DNA of 33,543 bases from Halorubrum persicum (GTDB lineage: Archaea; Halobacteriota; Halobacteria; Halobacteriales; Haloferacaceae). A program made the position numbers and the translations under genes. The notes below the pieces were generated by a model. The model ran no database searches. It worked only from the letters and a program-made list of their open reading frames with translations, and was not told the DNA's origin. Location: assembly GCF_002727125.1 (NCBI RefSeq), contig NZ_NHOA01000110.1, forward strand, positions 6,622 to 40,164, given 5' to 3'. How positions within the stretch are numbered: the first letter of the stretch is position 1; the number at the start of each line of letters is the position of its first letter. Below are positions 15,811 through 23,745 of this stretch, piece after piece.

Positions 15811-16719
15811 TCAGGGTCCTCCGCGGATCCGGTCGACGAGACCGCGGATCCGGTCGGTGAGTCCGTCGGTCTCGTCGTTCTGTTCCGCGTCACGCTGTTG
15901 CTCGCGCAGTTCACGGAGCGCGGCGGCCTGATCGTCGGTACTGCCGCCGCTCGCGGTCTCGACCTCGCCGCCCTGTAACCCCCTGAGCTGCGCGACCGCG
16001 GCGTCGACGCTGCCGTCGCCGGTTCGGGTCTCGGTGCTTGAATCCGGCAGCGAATCGCGGTTGATCTCGTCTATCTCGCTCGTGTTGAGGCTCAGCCGCC
16101 GGGTCTCAGTGCGCTCCACGCCGCCCCACGAGAGCTCGGCATCGCCGAGCTCGCGGTCGATGTCCGCGCGCACCTGCTCGTCGCTGACGGTCTCGTCGCT
16201 CTCGTCGGCGCCGTCGTTCGCCTCGGCCGCCGTCGCGCCGTCCGTGACGCGTTCGACACGGTGGGCGACAAGCGCGACGCCCGTCGCCGCCACGACGAGC
16301 GCGATGCCGACGCTGTAGAGCGCGATCACCCGCGCGCTGTAGTCCGGCGGGACAGCAACGTTCCAGTCGTGCGGGTACGCCCACACGAATACGCCGACCG
16401 CGGCGACGGTCACGGCCGAGCCGGCGGCCGCGACGTACAGCATCCGCTTGTCGACCGGCAGTAGGACGACGATCCCGAGCAACAGGGCCGGCAGCCCGAC
16501 GGCCGCAGCGACGCCGGCAACCTCTCTGACGGCGTAGGTCGACAGCTCGGTCGGCGGCAGCGTAGCGCTGTAGAGGAACACGGCGACACCGACCGCGCCC
16601 AGTCCCAGCCCGACAAAGAACAGTCCGAATCCGGCGTAGACGTCGACCGTGCGGTCGGGGTCGCCGACGTATCGCCGGTAGTAGCGGAGGAGTCGGTTCG
16701 CGTCGGTCGGCTCGCTCAT
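15811..16719 (-). CDS. Four-TM protein with long acidic cytosolic tail, function unknown
   Basis: A 302-residue protein. The short N-terminus (LLRYYRRYVGDPDRTVDVYA) is followed by four hydrophobic spans at about residues 28-52, 64-86, 91-113 and 127-150. A soluble acidic tail of about 150 residues follows, with heptad-like helices near the end (AALRELREQQRDAEQ and LTDRIRGLVDRIRGGP). I recognise no enzyme motif; it looks like a haloarchaeal conserved membrane protein. It lies upstream of salactin on the same strand, 147 bases away, and salactin has its own promoter. An anchoring or regulatory role for that filament is only a positional guess. The last helix could be amphipathic and membrane-touching. 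Confidence 0.8.
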   Translation of the reverse strand: MSEPTDANRLLRYYRRYVGDPDRTVDVYAGFGLFFVGLGLGAVGVAVFLYSATLPPTELSTYAVREVAGVAAAVGLPALLLGIVVLLPVDKRMLYVAAAGSAVTVAAVGVFVWAYPHDWNVAVPPDYSARVIALYSVGIALVVAATGVALVAHRVERVTDGATAAEANDGADESDETVSDEQVRADIDRELGDAELSWGGVERTETRRLSLNTSEIDEINRDSLPDSSTETRTGDGSVDAAVAQLRGLQGGEVETASGGSTDDQAAALRELREQQRDAEQNDETDGLTDRIRGLVDRIRGGP

Positions 16720-16805
16720 GCGTGGGCGTATCGGGCCGAGTGTAATGACTGTTCCCCTGACCCCAGTGCTTTACCACCCCGACGACGAAATGCGAGTGAT
16801 CAGCA

Positions 16806-16988
16806 GTGGAACCGGACTGTCCGCGGTGCGGGAGAGAGCTGACGGCGTTCGCGCTGTCTGGCATCGAGGCGTTCACTTGCGAGGCCTGCGGCTACGTCGG
16901 CGTCGAGGCCGACCACTCCGGCGAGCCGCGCTCCGCAGAGAGCTGGGAAGACGCGCTCCGCCGGTTCCATCGCGATGACGACAGGTGA
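16806..16988 (+). CDS. Small zinc-ribbon protein
   Basis: A 60-residue protein starting at GTG 16806. It has two C-x2-C knuckles: CPRCGREL at residues 5-12 and CEACGYVG near residues 25-32, together one zinc ribbon. An acidic C-terminal helix follows (AESWEDALRRFHRDDD). Many haloarchaeal proteins of this size exist and most are unassigned; a nucleic-acid or protein-binding adaptor is plausible. A TATA-like CTTTACC about 30-36 bases upstream fits a near-leaderless start. It opens a three-gene operon: its TGA lies two bases before the ATG of the next gene. Confidence 0.82.
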   Translation: MEPDCPRCGRELTAFALSGIEAFTCEACGYVGVEADHSGEPRSAESWEDALRRFHRDDDR

Positions 16989-16990
16989 CC

Positions 16991-17731
16991 ATGCACACGA
17001 TCGAAATAACCGAAGACCAGTACGACCGCATCAGGGCACTGCGCGAGGAGCTCGCTGACCACCACGCCGACCGCTACACGTCTGTCACGCTCCCCGACGG
17101 CGTCGCCTACCTGTTGGATCTGGCAGAGGCCGTCGACGACCCGGACCGCACCGCCGAAGTCGGGACGGGCGACGACGCGGGTGCCGTCGGCGCGGGCAGC
17201 ACGGACGGGACCGACTCCACCGACGGGCCCCGACCGTTCCCGCGCGAGGCGCTCGAAGCCGAACTCACCGAGCGGAACCGTCGTCACACGGACCCGGAGG
17301 CCGCATCGCGAATGGACCTCTACGAGATCGCCGCCGAGTACGACGTCTCAGGTCGCAGCAGCATGACGAAAGGGGAGCTCGTCACGGCGATCACCGAGGC
17401 GGTCGAGCGGCGGTACACCGATCCGCTCGCGCCCGTCGACGTGGACGTGTCCGGGCTGTCGCCCGAAGACAAGGGAAGCGACGACAGCGAAGAGGAGATC
17501 GACGACGGCGGCGAAACCGTCGACGAGCCCGGCGAGCGCGATGAGGCCGACGACGGGTCGACCGACGACGGCGGGCAGCTCAACGCGATGTTGAGCCTGC
17601 TCGAGACCCACGAGGACAAGTGGCGGTCCGCCGACGGCGACGCCCGATACGAGGTCGATCTCCCGGACGGAAGCGTCGAAGCGGCTAGAACGAAAGACGA
17701 TGTTCGCGCGGTCCTCTTCAGACACTACTGA
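16991..17731 (+). CDS. Unknown acidic protein with SAP/Rho-N-like helical segment
   Basis: A 246-residue protein. The N-terminus (MHTIEITEDQYDRIRALREE, then LPDGVAYLLDLAEAV) resembles the antitoxin-like or ribbon-type starts seen in haloarchaeal regulators. The middle segment MDLYEIAAEYDVSGRSSMTKGELVTAI has the helix-extended-helix pattern of SAP or Rho-N-type nucleic-acid binding motifs; this is a resemblance, not a firm assignment. An acidic linker follows, then a compact C-terminal part (LNAMLSLLETHEDKWRSADG to AVLFRHY). ATG 16991 is used; an in-frame GTG at 16985 overlaps the upstream stop and would add two residues. Two bases separate it from the next gene, so the three are probably translated from one mRNA. 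Confidence 0.75.
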   Translation: MHTIEITEDQYDRIRALREELADHHADRYTSVTLPDGVAYLLDLAEAVDDPDRTAEVGTGDDAGAVGAGSTDGTDSTDGPRPFPREALEAELTERNRRHTDPEAASRMDLYEIAAEYDVSGRSSMTKGELVTAITEAVERRYTDPLAPVDVDVSGLSPEDKGSDDSEEEIDDGGETVDEPGERDEADDGSTDDGGQLNAMLSLLETHEDKWRSADGDARYEVDLPDGSVEAARTKDDVRAVLFRHY

Positions 17732-17733
17732 CC

Positions 17734-18012
17734 ATGGGAGTGATCGAGACGCTCAGGTCGTGGCTCGGACTCGGAGGCAACGCCGACCGGGAAGAGGCCG
17801 AGACCACGGCCGGTGATACTGCGACGGCCGACCCGCCCGCTGAGGACGCCGCGGACGCGGACGGAGAGCCGAGACTGGACCCGGAGGGCGCGACAGAGAC
17901 CCGAGTCGAGACGACGGAGACCGCGGTCGACGCGCTCAGGGAAGCCCGCAACGCGGACGACGAGGACTCTTCGGGCGACACCGTCGACGCGGACGACCGG
18001 GGTATCGGGTGA
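17734..18012 (+). CDS. Small acidic protein with N-terminal amphipathic helix
   Basis: A 92-residue protein. It begins MGVIETLRSWLGLGGNADRE, an amphipathic helix with Trp and Leu on one face that could sit on a membrane or a partner. The rest is a Glu/Asp/Ala/Thr-rich low-complexity tail with one predicted helix (TETAVDALREARNADDED). I do not recognise a family. It is the last gene of the zinc-ribbon operon. Its stop lies only five bases from the stop of the convergent mtnP gene, and the overlap zone contains the palindrome ACTTATAAGT. Confidence 0.7.
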   Translation: MGVIETLRSWLGLGGNADREEAETTAGDTATADPPAEDAADADGEPRLDPEGATETRVETTETAVDALREARNADDEDSSGDTVDADDRGIG

Positions 18013-18017
18013 GTTAC

Positions 18018-18899
18018 TTATAAGTAGTCGCCCAGCAGCGGCTCGACGCGCTCCTGGGTCTCCTCGGGGATCGCCTCCGTGGGCGTGTTGACGGTGCCGT
18101 CGAGGGAGGTGTGCGCCTCGCACTCCAACTCGTCCGGAAGCGTCCGCACGGCCTCCTCGACGGCGGCCTTGATCGCCTTCTGGTTCTGCTCGGCGTTTTC
18201 GAGCACCTCGGCCAGCGTCACCTCGCTGTCCGCCTTCCACACGTCGTAGTCGGTGACGCCGGCGATCGTCGCGTAGGCGATCTCGGCCTCCCGGGCGAGC
18301 TTCGCCTCCGGGATCGCGGTCATGCCGACCAGATCCCACCCCTGCGACTTGTAGAACTCCGACTCCGCGCGCGTCGAGTACTGCGGCCCCTCGATGCAGA
18401 CGTAGGTGCCGCCCTTCACGACCGTCGTGCCGTCGCCCTCGCCCGCACCGCCGACGGCCGACTCCGCGGCCTCCGTGAGGTGGTCGACCAGTTCGGGGCT
18501 GTACGGGTCCGCGAACGGCTGGTGGACGACGACGCCGTCGCCGTAGAAGGAGAGGTCGCGGTGTTTGGTCCGGTCGTAGATCTGGTCGGGGACGACGAGG
18601 GTGCCGGGCTCCAGTTCCTCCTTCAGACTCCCGACCGCGTTCGACGCGAAGATGTGGGTGACGCCCGCTCGCTTCAGCGCGTACATGTTCGCGCGGTACG
18701 GGAGGTCGGTGGGCGAGACGCCGTGGTTCGAGCCGTGCCGGGGGAGGAAGGCGACCTCCTTCCCGGTGTCCGCGAACTCGCCGATCGTGATCGCGTCGCT
18801 GGGCTCGCCGTAGGGCGTGTCGTACTCGACCTCGCGCACGTCGTTCAGGGGGAGCGCCTCGTAGATACCGCTGCCGCCGATGAAGCCGATGGTGCTCAT
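18018..18899 (-). CDS. mtnP: S-methyl-5'-thioadenosine phosphorylase
   Basis: A 293-residue nucleoside phosphorylase of the MTAP/PNP family. It cleaves methylthioadenosine with phosphate to adenine and methylthioribose-1-phosphate, recycling the by-product of polyamine and other SAM-consuming reactions. Visible motifs are the phosphate-binding GGSGIYEALP (residues 8-17), LPRHGSNHG around residue 53, the conserved FASNAVGSLKEELEPG, CIEGPQYSTRAES, and the base-site region GMTAIPEAKLAREAEI, with TDYDVW after it. Length is typical. A minus-strand TATA (CGTATAAGTA, 18921-18930) lies 22-31 bases before the ATG, so the mRNA should be leaderless. The neighbours do not form an obvious methionine-salvage operon. 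Confidence 0.93.
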   Translation of the reverse strand: MSTIGFIGGSGIYEALPLNDVREVEYDTPYGEPSDAITIGEFADTGKEVAFLPRHGSNHGVSPTDLPYRANMYALKRAGVTHIFASNAVGSLKEELEPGTLVVPDQIYDRTKHRDLSFYGDGVVVHQPFADPYSPELVDHLTEAAESAVGGAGEGDGTTVVKGGTYVCIEGPQYSTRAESEFYKSQGWDLVGMTAIPEAKLAREAEIAYATIAGVTDYDVWKADSEVTLAEVLENAEQNQKAIKAAVEEAVRTLPDELECEAHTSLDGTVNTPTEAIPEETQERVEPLLGDYL

Positions 18900-18943
18900 A
18901 CGCGGAGTGCGTCCGCGCGCTACTTATACGGACTGAAGCGGGA

Positions 18944-19939
18944 TCACAGCAGCCACCGCACCGCCGCCAGCGCGAGCGCGCTCACGGCGAGCAGGTGGAC
19001 GAGGACGGCGCCGACGGCGGCCCCGCCGACCTCGCGCATCTCTCGGAGCCGGATCGAGAGGCCGAGGCCGACGAACGCCAGCGTGAAGAGGGCGTCCGAG
19101 ACGCGCCCGATCGACGCCAGCGCCGCCGGCGAGAGGAGCCCGCTGTTCGCGATCGCGGCGACCGCGAGAAACCCGAGCAGGAACTTCGGGAACTCCGCCC
19201 ACAGTCGGCGAACGCCGGGGTCCGTCGCCGAGCGCGCGGTGTACGCCAGCGAGTAGGCGACCGCGACCCCCCCTAAGAGGGAGTTGCGCGCGAGCTTCGT
19301 CACGGTCGCCCACTGCCCCGCTTCGGGCGAGTGCGCGAATCCCGCGGCCGCGACGGGACCGGTCGAGAACATGCTCACGCCGGCCCAGACGCCGAACTGC
19401 CGTCCGGTGAGCCCGAGCCACTCGCCCGCGATCGGGAACGCGACGAGCGTGACGGCGTCGAAGAGCAGGACGGTCGCCGCCGCGAACGTGATCGCCGACC
19501 CGCGCGCGTCGAGCACGCGCCCGATCGCGACGACCGCGGAGACGCCGCAGATGCTCGCGCCGGCGGCCAGCAGCGATGGCGTCGTCCCGTCGAGGCGGAA
19601 CAGCCCTCGGGCGATCAGCTCCGCGAGGAGGAGCCCGCCGCCGACGGCGGCGACGACCAGTCCGAGCACGGTCGGCCCCGCGGCGAGGAACTCCTCGACG
19701 ACCACCGCGGCGCCCAGCAGGACGATGCCGGTCTCCAAGAACAGCTTGTCGACGCCGACGCCCGGCTGGGCCGCCTCGGGCGTACCGACGGTGTTGCCGA
19801 CGAGCGCGCCGACGCCGACGGCGACGACGAGCGGCTGCAGCCCGTCGACCGCGCCGGCGACGACCTGCGAGAGGAGCGCGCCGCCGGCCAGCAGTGCGAG
19901 GCCGGGAACGTACGAGCGAGCCGCGGCAGCGACGCCCAT
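18944..19939 (-). CDS. YeiH/UPF0324-family membrane protein (putative anion exporter)
   Basis: A 331-residue polytopic membrane protein with about ten hydrophobic spans. Signature segments are PLVVAVGVGALVGNT, GVDKLFLETGIVLLGAAVV, the LLAAGASICGVSAVVAIG loop with its conserved cysteine, and EFPKFLLGFLAVAAIANSGL. These match the YeiH/PSE family, often called putative sulfate exporters although the true substrate is rarely shown. ATG 19939 is chosen because it begins at the first transmembrane region. It overlaps by one base (TGATG) the stop of a tiny upstream ORF, so it is likely translated by coupling. The frame extending upstream to 20032 is that small gene's shadow. Confidence 0.87.
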   Translation of the reverse strand: MGVAAAARSYVPGLALLAGGALLSQVVAGAVDGLQPLVVAVGVGALVGNTVGTPEAAQPGVGVDKLFLETGIVLLGAAVVVEEFLAAGPTVLGLVVAAVGGGLLLAELIARGLFRLDGTTPSLLAAGASICGVSAVVAIGRVLDARGSAITFAAATVLLFDAVTLVAFPIAGEWLGLTGRQFGVWAGVSMFSTGPVAAAGFAHSPEAGQWATVTKLARNSLLGGVAVAYSLAYTARSATDPGVRRLWAEFPKFLLGFLAVAAIANSGLLSPAALASIGRVSDALFTLAFVGLGLSIRLREMREVGGAAVGAVLVHLLAVSALALAAVRWLL

Positions 19940-20079
19940 CAGAAGACGCCCGCGACCTGTCCCGCGGCGTGGACGGCGACGACTCCCAGCCCGAGCGCGA
20001 GCGCCTGCCAGCCGCGATCGAGCGCGGTCCACCGGTCGACGAGCGGAGAGTCGGGCTGACCAGCGGTGTCCGATACCAT
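19939..20079 (-). CDS. 46-residue single-span membrane ORF coupled to the YeiH-like gene
   Basis: ATG at 20079 opens a 46-codon frame beginning MVSDTAGQPDSPLVDRW and ending in a hydrophobic stretch of about 23 residues (WQALALGLGVVAVHAAGQVA, then GVF). It has G/C-rich third positions like neighbouring genes. Its TGA overlaps the ATG of the YeiH-like gene (TGATG). A minus-strand TATA (TTATAAGTAG, 20101-20110) lies 22-31 bases before its ATG and would not suit the YeiH start 140 bases away, so the transcript appears to start with this ORF. It may be a small subunit or a leader that couples translation. I know no named family for it. Confidence 0.68.
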   Translation of the reverse strand: MVSDTAGQPDSPLVDRWTALDRGWQALALGLGVVAVHAAGQVAGVF

Positions 20080-20100
20080 GCGCGGAGAACGTCGGGCTCG

Positions 20101-20110
20101 CTACTTATAA
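20101..20110 (-). promoter_or_regulatory. TATA box of the small ORF/YeiH-like operon
   Basis: TTATAAGTAG on the minus strand lies 22-31 bases before the ATG at 20079. The same core with the same flank (TATAAGTAG) drives mtnP at 18921-18930. Confidence 0.6.
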
Positions 20111-20194
20111 GAACGGAATCGGAGCGTTTCGGGAGCGGAGCGTCGGAGGGGACCGAAAAATGCACGTCGCGGGACGGTGTCGTGTCCACAATCG

Positions 20195-21631
20195 ATGCCC
20201 ACCACCCAGATCAAAGACCCCGTCCACGGCTACGTCGAGCTGCCGGACGCGCTCGTCGAGGGCGTCGTCGACACGCGGCCGTTCCAGCGGCTGCGGTACG
20301 TTCGGCAGCTCTCGGCGACGCACCTCGTGTATCCGGGGGCGAACCACACCCGGTTCGAGCACTCGCTCGGGGTGTATCACCTCGGGCGGACCGTCTTCGA
20401 GAACCTCCGCCGGCAGTCGTACTTCGCGCGGGGCGCGACGACCGACGAACTGGAGGAGATCCAGCGCACGCTGGAGTGCGCCTGCCTGCTCCACGACGTG
20501 GGCCACCCGCCCTTCTCGCATCTCTCCGAGGGGTTCCTCGACGAGGGGGTCCTCCGGAAGCGCGTCGCGGAAACCGGGCTGGTCGACGCCTTCGACGACG
20601 CCGGCGTCGGCGGCGCCCCGCTCCGGTCGGCGAACCCTCACGAGCTGCTCGGCTGCGTGATCATCGTCGAGGAGTACGGCGACGACCTCCGCGCGTTCGA
20701 CGTGGACCCCTTCGAGGTGTGCGCGTACGTGCTCGGCTACAGCCTCGCGTACGAGCGCGGCGAGCCGTGGCAGTACGGGGTCGGCGCCCAGCTGCTCCAC
20801 TCGCCCATCGACGTGGACCGCCTCGACTACATCACCCGGGACAACGACATGACCGGGGCGGGGGTGTTGAGCTTCGACGTCGAGCGCATGGTCGACGCCT
20901 ACACCGCCCACCCCGAGGAGGGGTTGGCGCTCTCGGAGAAGGCGCTGTCGACCATCGGTAACTATCTCGAGGGGCGGATCGCGCTGTACATGTGGGTCAC
21001 CCAGCACCACAAGTCGGTGTACGCCAACCGGCTCCTGCAGGCGATGCTCGGCGAGTACGCGGCCGAGACCGGCGAGAGCCCGGTCACCGTCGACGGCATC
21101 TTAGACCGCGAACTCGACGACAACGCGGTGCTCGAACGCCTCCGGATCGCCGCCCGCGAGCACCCCGAGTCGACGCTGGCGTCGATGTACGACCGCTTCC
21201 GCGGGCGGCGCTTCCCGGCCACCTGCTGGAAACACCGGATCGCGCTGGCGGACCGGGTGGGCGGCACCCTCGACGGCAGCCGCAGCGAGGAGGGCGAGGA
21301 AGGCGGCCCCGACATCGACGCGTTCACCGCGTGGCTCACCGAGGGCGACGACCGGCTGGAGCGGCTCCTCGCCGACGCCCTCGACGTGCCGGTCCACGAG
21401 GTGTGGATCGACCGGTCGTACGTCCCCGCCTACGACCCCGACGAGCTGGAGGACATCCCCATCGCGTACGGCGGGACGACGCGGTCCGTCGGCGACTGGG
21501 GGTTGTACGGCGACCGCGCGTTCGACGTGCCGATCCCCTTCGTGTTCGTCCCGGACGGGACGAAGCGGCGGGCGATCCGCGTGCTCAGAGTGGCGTTCGA
21601 TCGGGAGGTCGGCGTCGCGTCGGAGACGTAG
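20195..21631 (+). CDS. SAMHD1/YdhJ-type HD-domain phosphohydrolase
   Basis: A 478-residue metal-dependent HD hydrolase. The N-terminal QIKDPVHGYVEL and the FQRLRYVRQL segment are hallmarks of the dGTPase/SAMHD1-like branch. The metal ligands are His in HTRFEHSLGVYHLG, the His-Asp pair in CACLLHDVGHPPFSH, and Asp in PIDVDRLDYITRDN. Members hydrolyse dNTPs or related nucleotides, and some act in defence; the substrate here is not visible. ATG 20195 (MPTTQIKDP) is preferred to the in-frame GTG at 20177 because the conserved domain starts at once. No partner gene is adjacent: the next plus-strand gene starts 99 bases downstream. Confidence 0.9.
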   Translation: MPTTQIKDPVHGYVELPDALVEGVVDTRPFQRLRYVRQLSATHLVYPGANHTRFEHSLGVYHLGRTVFENLRRQSYFARGATTDELEEIQRTLECACLLHDVGHPPFSHLSEGFLDEGVLRKRVAETGLVDAFDDAGVGGAPLRSANPHELLGCVIIVEEYGDDLRAFDVDPFEVCAYVLGYSLAYERGEPWQYGVGAQLLHSPIDVDRLDYITRDNDMTGAGVLSFDVERMVDAYTAHPEEGLALSEKALSTIGNYLEGRIALYMWVTQHHKSVYANRLLQAMLGEYAAETGESPVTVDGILDRELDDNAVLERLRIAAREHPESTLASMYDRFRGRRFPATCWKHRIALADRVGGTLDGSRSEEGEEGGPDIDAFTAWLTEGDDRLERLLADALDVPVHEVWIDRSYVPAYDPDELEDIPIAYGGTTRSVGDWGLYGDRAFDVPIPFVFVPDGTKRRAIRVLRVAFDREVGVASET

Positions 21632-21730
21632 AACGCGACGGCGACGCCGTCAGACCGCGACGGAGGCCCAAAGCACATACCCAGAGGCGACGTAGGCGCA
21701 GGACGACGCCGAGCCGTCCCGAACGGACAC

Positions 21731-22177
21731 ATGACTCTTGACCCGAACGCGGCCCTCTGGCGAGCGCTCCTCGGGTCCCCCTCGTCGCCGAGGCGGCTCG
21801 GAGCCGCGGCAGGCGCAGGGCTGTTCGGCGCGACCGGGCTGTTCGCGTTCGCGTCACACGCCCTCTTCGACGCGATACCCGAAGCGTTCCTGTGGCTGTT
21901 CGTCCTGCTCGGCGCGCTGCTGGCGGTCGGAGCGGCGTACGCGGGAAGCGGGGTGCTCGTCAGTTCGGCGCTCGTGTTCGGGCCGGTGTACGGGCCGGTG
22001 ACGTGCTACGCGTGGCTGATCTCGACGCGGGAGGCGGCGCCGGTGGCGTTCATGCTGTCATTTTACGGACACGGGGCGCCGGCGCTCTGGGCGCCGGTCG
22101 CGGTGGTCCTCGTCGCGGTCAGCTACGCGCTCGGGGCGCTCGGCCGACAGGTCGTGAACCGCCCCGAACGTCAGTGA
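21731..22177 (+). CDS. Small four-TM membrane protein, function unknown
   Basis: A 148-residue protein with hydrophobic spans at about residues 23-44, 52-72, 74-98 and 113-138. There is a conserved-looking Pro/Tyr/Gly segment (ALVFGPVYGPVTCYAWL) between the third and fourth. I recognise no motif that gives a function. ATG 21731 follows a 99-base gap with no clear TATA box, so it may depend on the HD gene transcript. It converges on the Mqo gene with 13 bases between stops. Confidence 0.75.
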   Translation: MTLDPNAALWRALLGSPSSPRRLGAAAGAGLFGATGLFAFASHALFDAIPEAFLWLFVLLGALLAVGAAYAGSGVLVSSALVFGPVYGPVTCYAWLISTREAAPVAFMLSFYGHGAPALWAPVAVVLVAVSYALGALGRQVVNRPERQ

Positions 22178-22190
22178 ATCGAGGGTCGCG

Positions 22191-23594
22191 TCAGTCGTCG
22201 GCTTCGGCGGGGACGCGGCTGTCGCCTTCGCCGGCCTCGGCGTCGGCGCCCTCGTCGTCGGCCCGCGGGAAGTTCTCGATCGTCGCCTCGCGGAAGGCGT
22301 CCTCGTCGAAGGCGTAGTCCTCCTCGAAGAAGTCGAGGACCGTCTGCACGTCGGTCATCGCGTTCTTCAGCGCGGTCGAGGCGCCCGGCGAGGGCGTGAT
22401 GTTGAACAGGATCCCGTCGCCGGTGATCTTCGCTTCGCCCATGTCGAGCTCCTTGTTCTTCGTGTCGACGATCTGCGGGCGCACGCCGCCGTACCCCTTC
22501 GCGCGCTCGATGTCGTCGACGTCGACCGTCGGGACCACCTTCTGGACGTTCGGGAGGAACGCCCGCTTGCCGACCTCGGGGAGGTCGTACACGAGGTTCC
22601 GGACGACGTAGGGGAACAGGATGCGGTCCGAGAGGATGTTGACGTAGCTCAGGACCGACGCGGGAGAGAAGCCGAACACGTCGGCGAAGTCGCTCACGGT
22701 GGAGAGGCGACCGCGTTCGAGCGCGGGGACGAGCTTCGCCGTGGGACCGAACCGGGTGACGCCGTCGTCGTGGACGTCGGCGTCGCCGTGGACCGCCGCG
22801 AACGGGAGCTTCTTCATCTGGAGCGTGTACACCTTCCCGTTCAGCAGGTCGTCCGCGAGGAAGAAGCTCCCCGCGACCGGCAGCAGCGACATATGCTCGC
22901 CGTACCCCATCTCCTTGGCGAACTGGAGGCTGTGGGAGCCGGCGGCGACCACGACGGCGTCGGCCTCGAAGTCGCCGTCGTCGGTCTCGACGGTGAACCC
23001 GTCGCGCCCCTCGTCGACGTTCTCGACCGCGGTGCCGAGGTGGACGCCGACGCCCTCCTCCTCGCGGGCGGCGTCGACGAACGACTTCGCGACCGCGCCG
23101 TAGTCGACGACGTAGCCGTCGGGCGTCTGGAGCGCCTTGAGCTCCGTCCCCGGGTCGCGTCCCTCGACGACCTTCGGCTCCAGCTCCGCGATCTCGTCGC
23201 GACCGATCTCGCGCAGCTTCGGGAAGAGGTCGCCGAACCCGTTCTCGTGGTAGCGCTCCGCCAGCTTGTCGGTCTCCTCGTCGCCGACGCCGAGCACCAT
23301 CTTGCTGCGCTTGCTGTGCATCTCCCGGTCCGGGTCGGTTCCCTCGAGGTAGCCCGCGAGCAGCTCGGCGCCCTCCTTCACTTCCTCGGCCTTTTCGAGG
23401 GTGTAGTTCGTCTCGATGTCGCCGAAGTGCAGCGTCTGGGAGTTGTTCGTCCGGTGAGAGTTGATCGCCGCGATCTCCCGCTCCTTTTCGATCAGTGTCA
23501 CGTCGTCGATGTCGGTGAACTTCGCGACCGTGTACAGAAGCGACGCCCCGCTAATTCCCCCGCCGACAATGATCAGATCAGTGTTCTCGGACAT
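22191..23594 (-). CDS. mqo: Malate:quinone oxidoreductase family FAD enzyme
   Basis: A 467-residue FAD-dependent enzyme. The N-terminal dinucleotide fold is LIIVGGGISGASLLYTVAKF (residues 7-26), followed by IEKEREIAAINSHRTNNSQT, then LHFGDIETNYTLEKA; this substrate/FAD region resembles the Mqo NNAGTGH-type segment. Later come an AVVVAAGSHSLQFAKEMGYG strand and a C-terminal GILFNITPSPGASTALKNA motif that closes the FAD site. It should oxidise malate to oxaloacetate and pass electrons to menaquinone at the membrane face. The related L-2-hydroxyglutarate oxidases are the main alternative. The acidic C-terminal tail is typical of halophiles. Upstream of the ATG there is an AT-rich stretch (TAAGAACGTTAACGG on the minus strand, near 23630-23645) that could carry the promoter. 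Confidence 0.85.
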   Translation of the reverse strand: MSENTDLIIVGGGISGASLLYTVAKFTDIDDVTLIEKEREIAAINSHRTNNSQTLHFGDIETNYTLEKAEEVKEGAELLAGYLEGTDPDREMHSKRSKMVLGVGDEETDKLAERYHENGFGDLFPKLREIGRDEIAELEPKVVEGRDPGTELKALQTPDGYVVDYGAVAKSFVDAAREEEGVGVHLGTAVENVDEGRDGFTVETDDGDFEADAVVVAAGSHSLQFAKEMGYGEHMSLLPVAGSFFLADDLLNGKVYTLQMKKLPFAAVHGDADVHDDGVTRFGPTAKLVPALERGRLSTVSDFADVFGFSPASVLSYVNILSDRILFPYVVRNLVYDLPEVGKRAFLPNVQKVVPTVDVDDIERAKGYGGVRPQIVDTKNKELDMGEAKITGDGILFNITPSPGASTALKNAMTDVQTVLDFFEEDYAFDEDAFREATIENFPRADDEGADAEAGEGDSRVPAEADD

Positions 23595-23745
23595 GCGTGG
23601 TGAAAGCTCTCACTCTCCGAGACGAACTGATCCGTTAACGTTCTTACTATCTGCCGCCGCTGATCGGCCGTGAGAGGGCCTACAGTCGTCGTTTTCGGGG
23701 TTCGACGAACGTCGAATGGCGGCGTTCGGGCGGGAGCGCTGGAGG

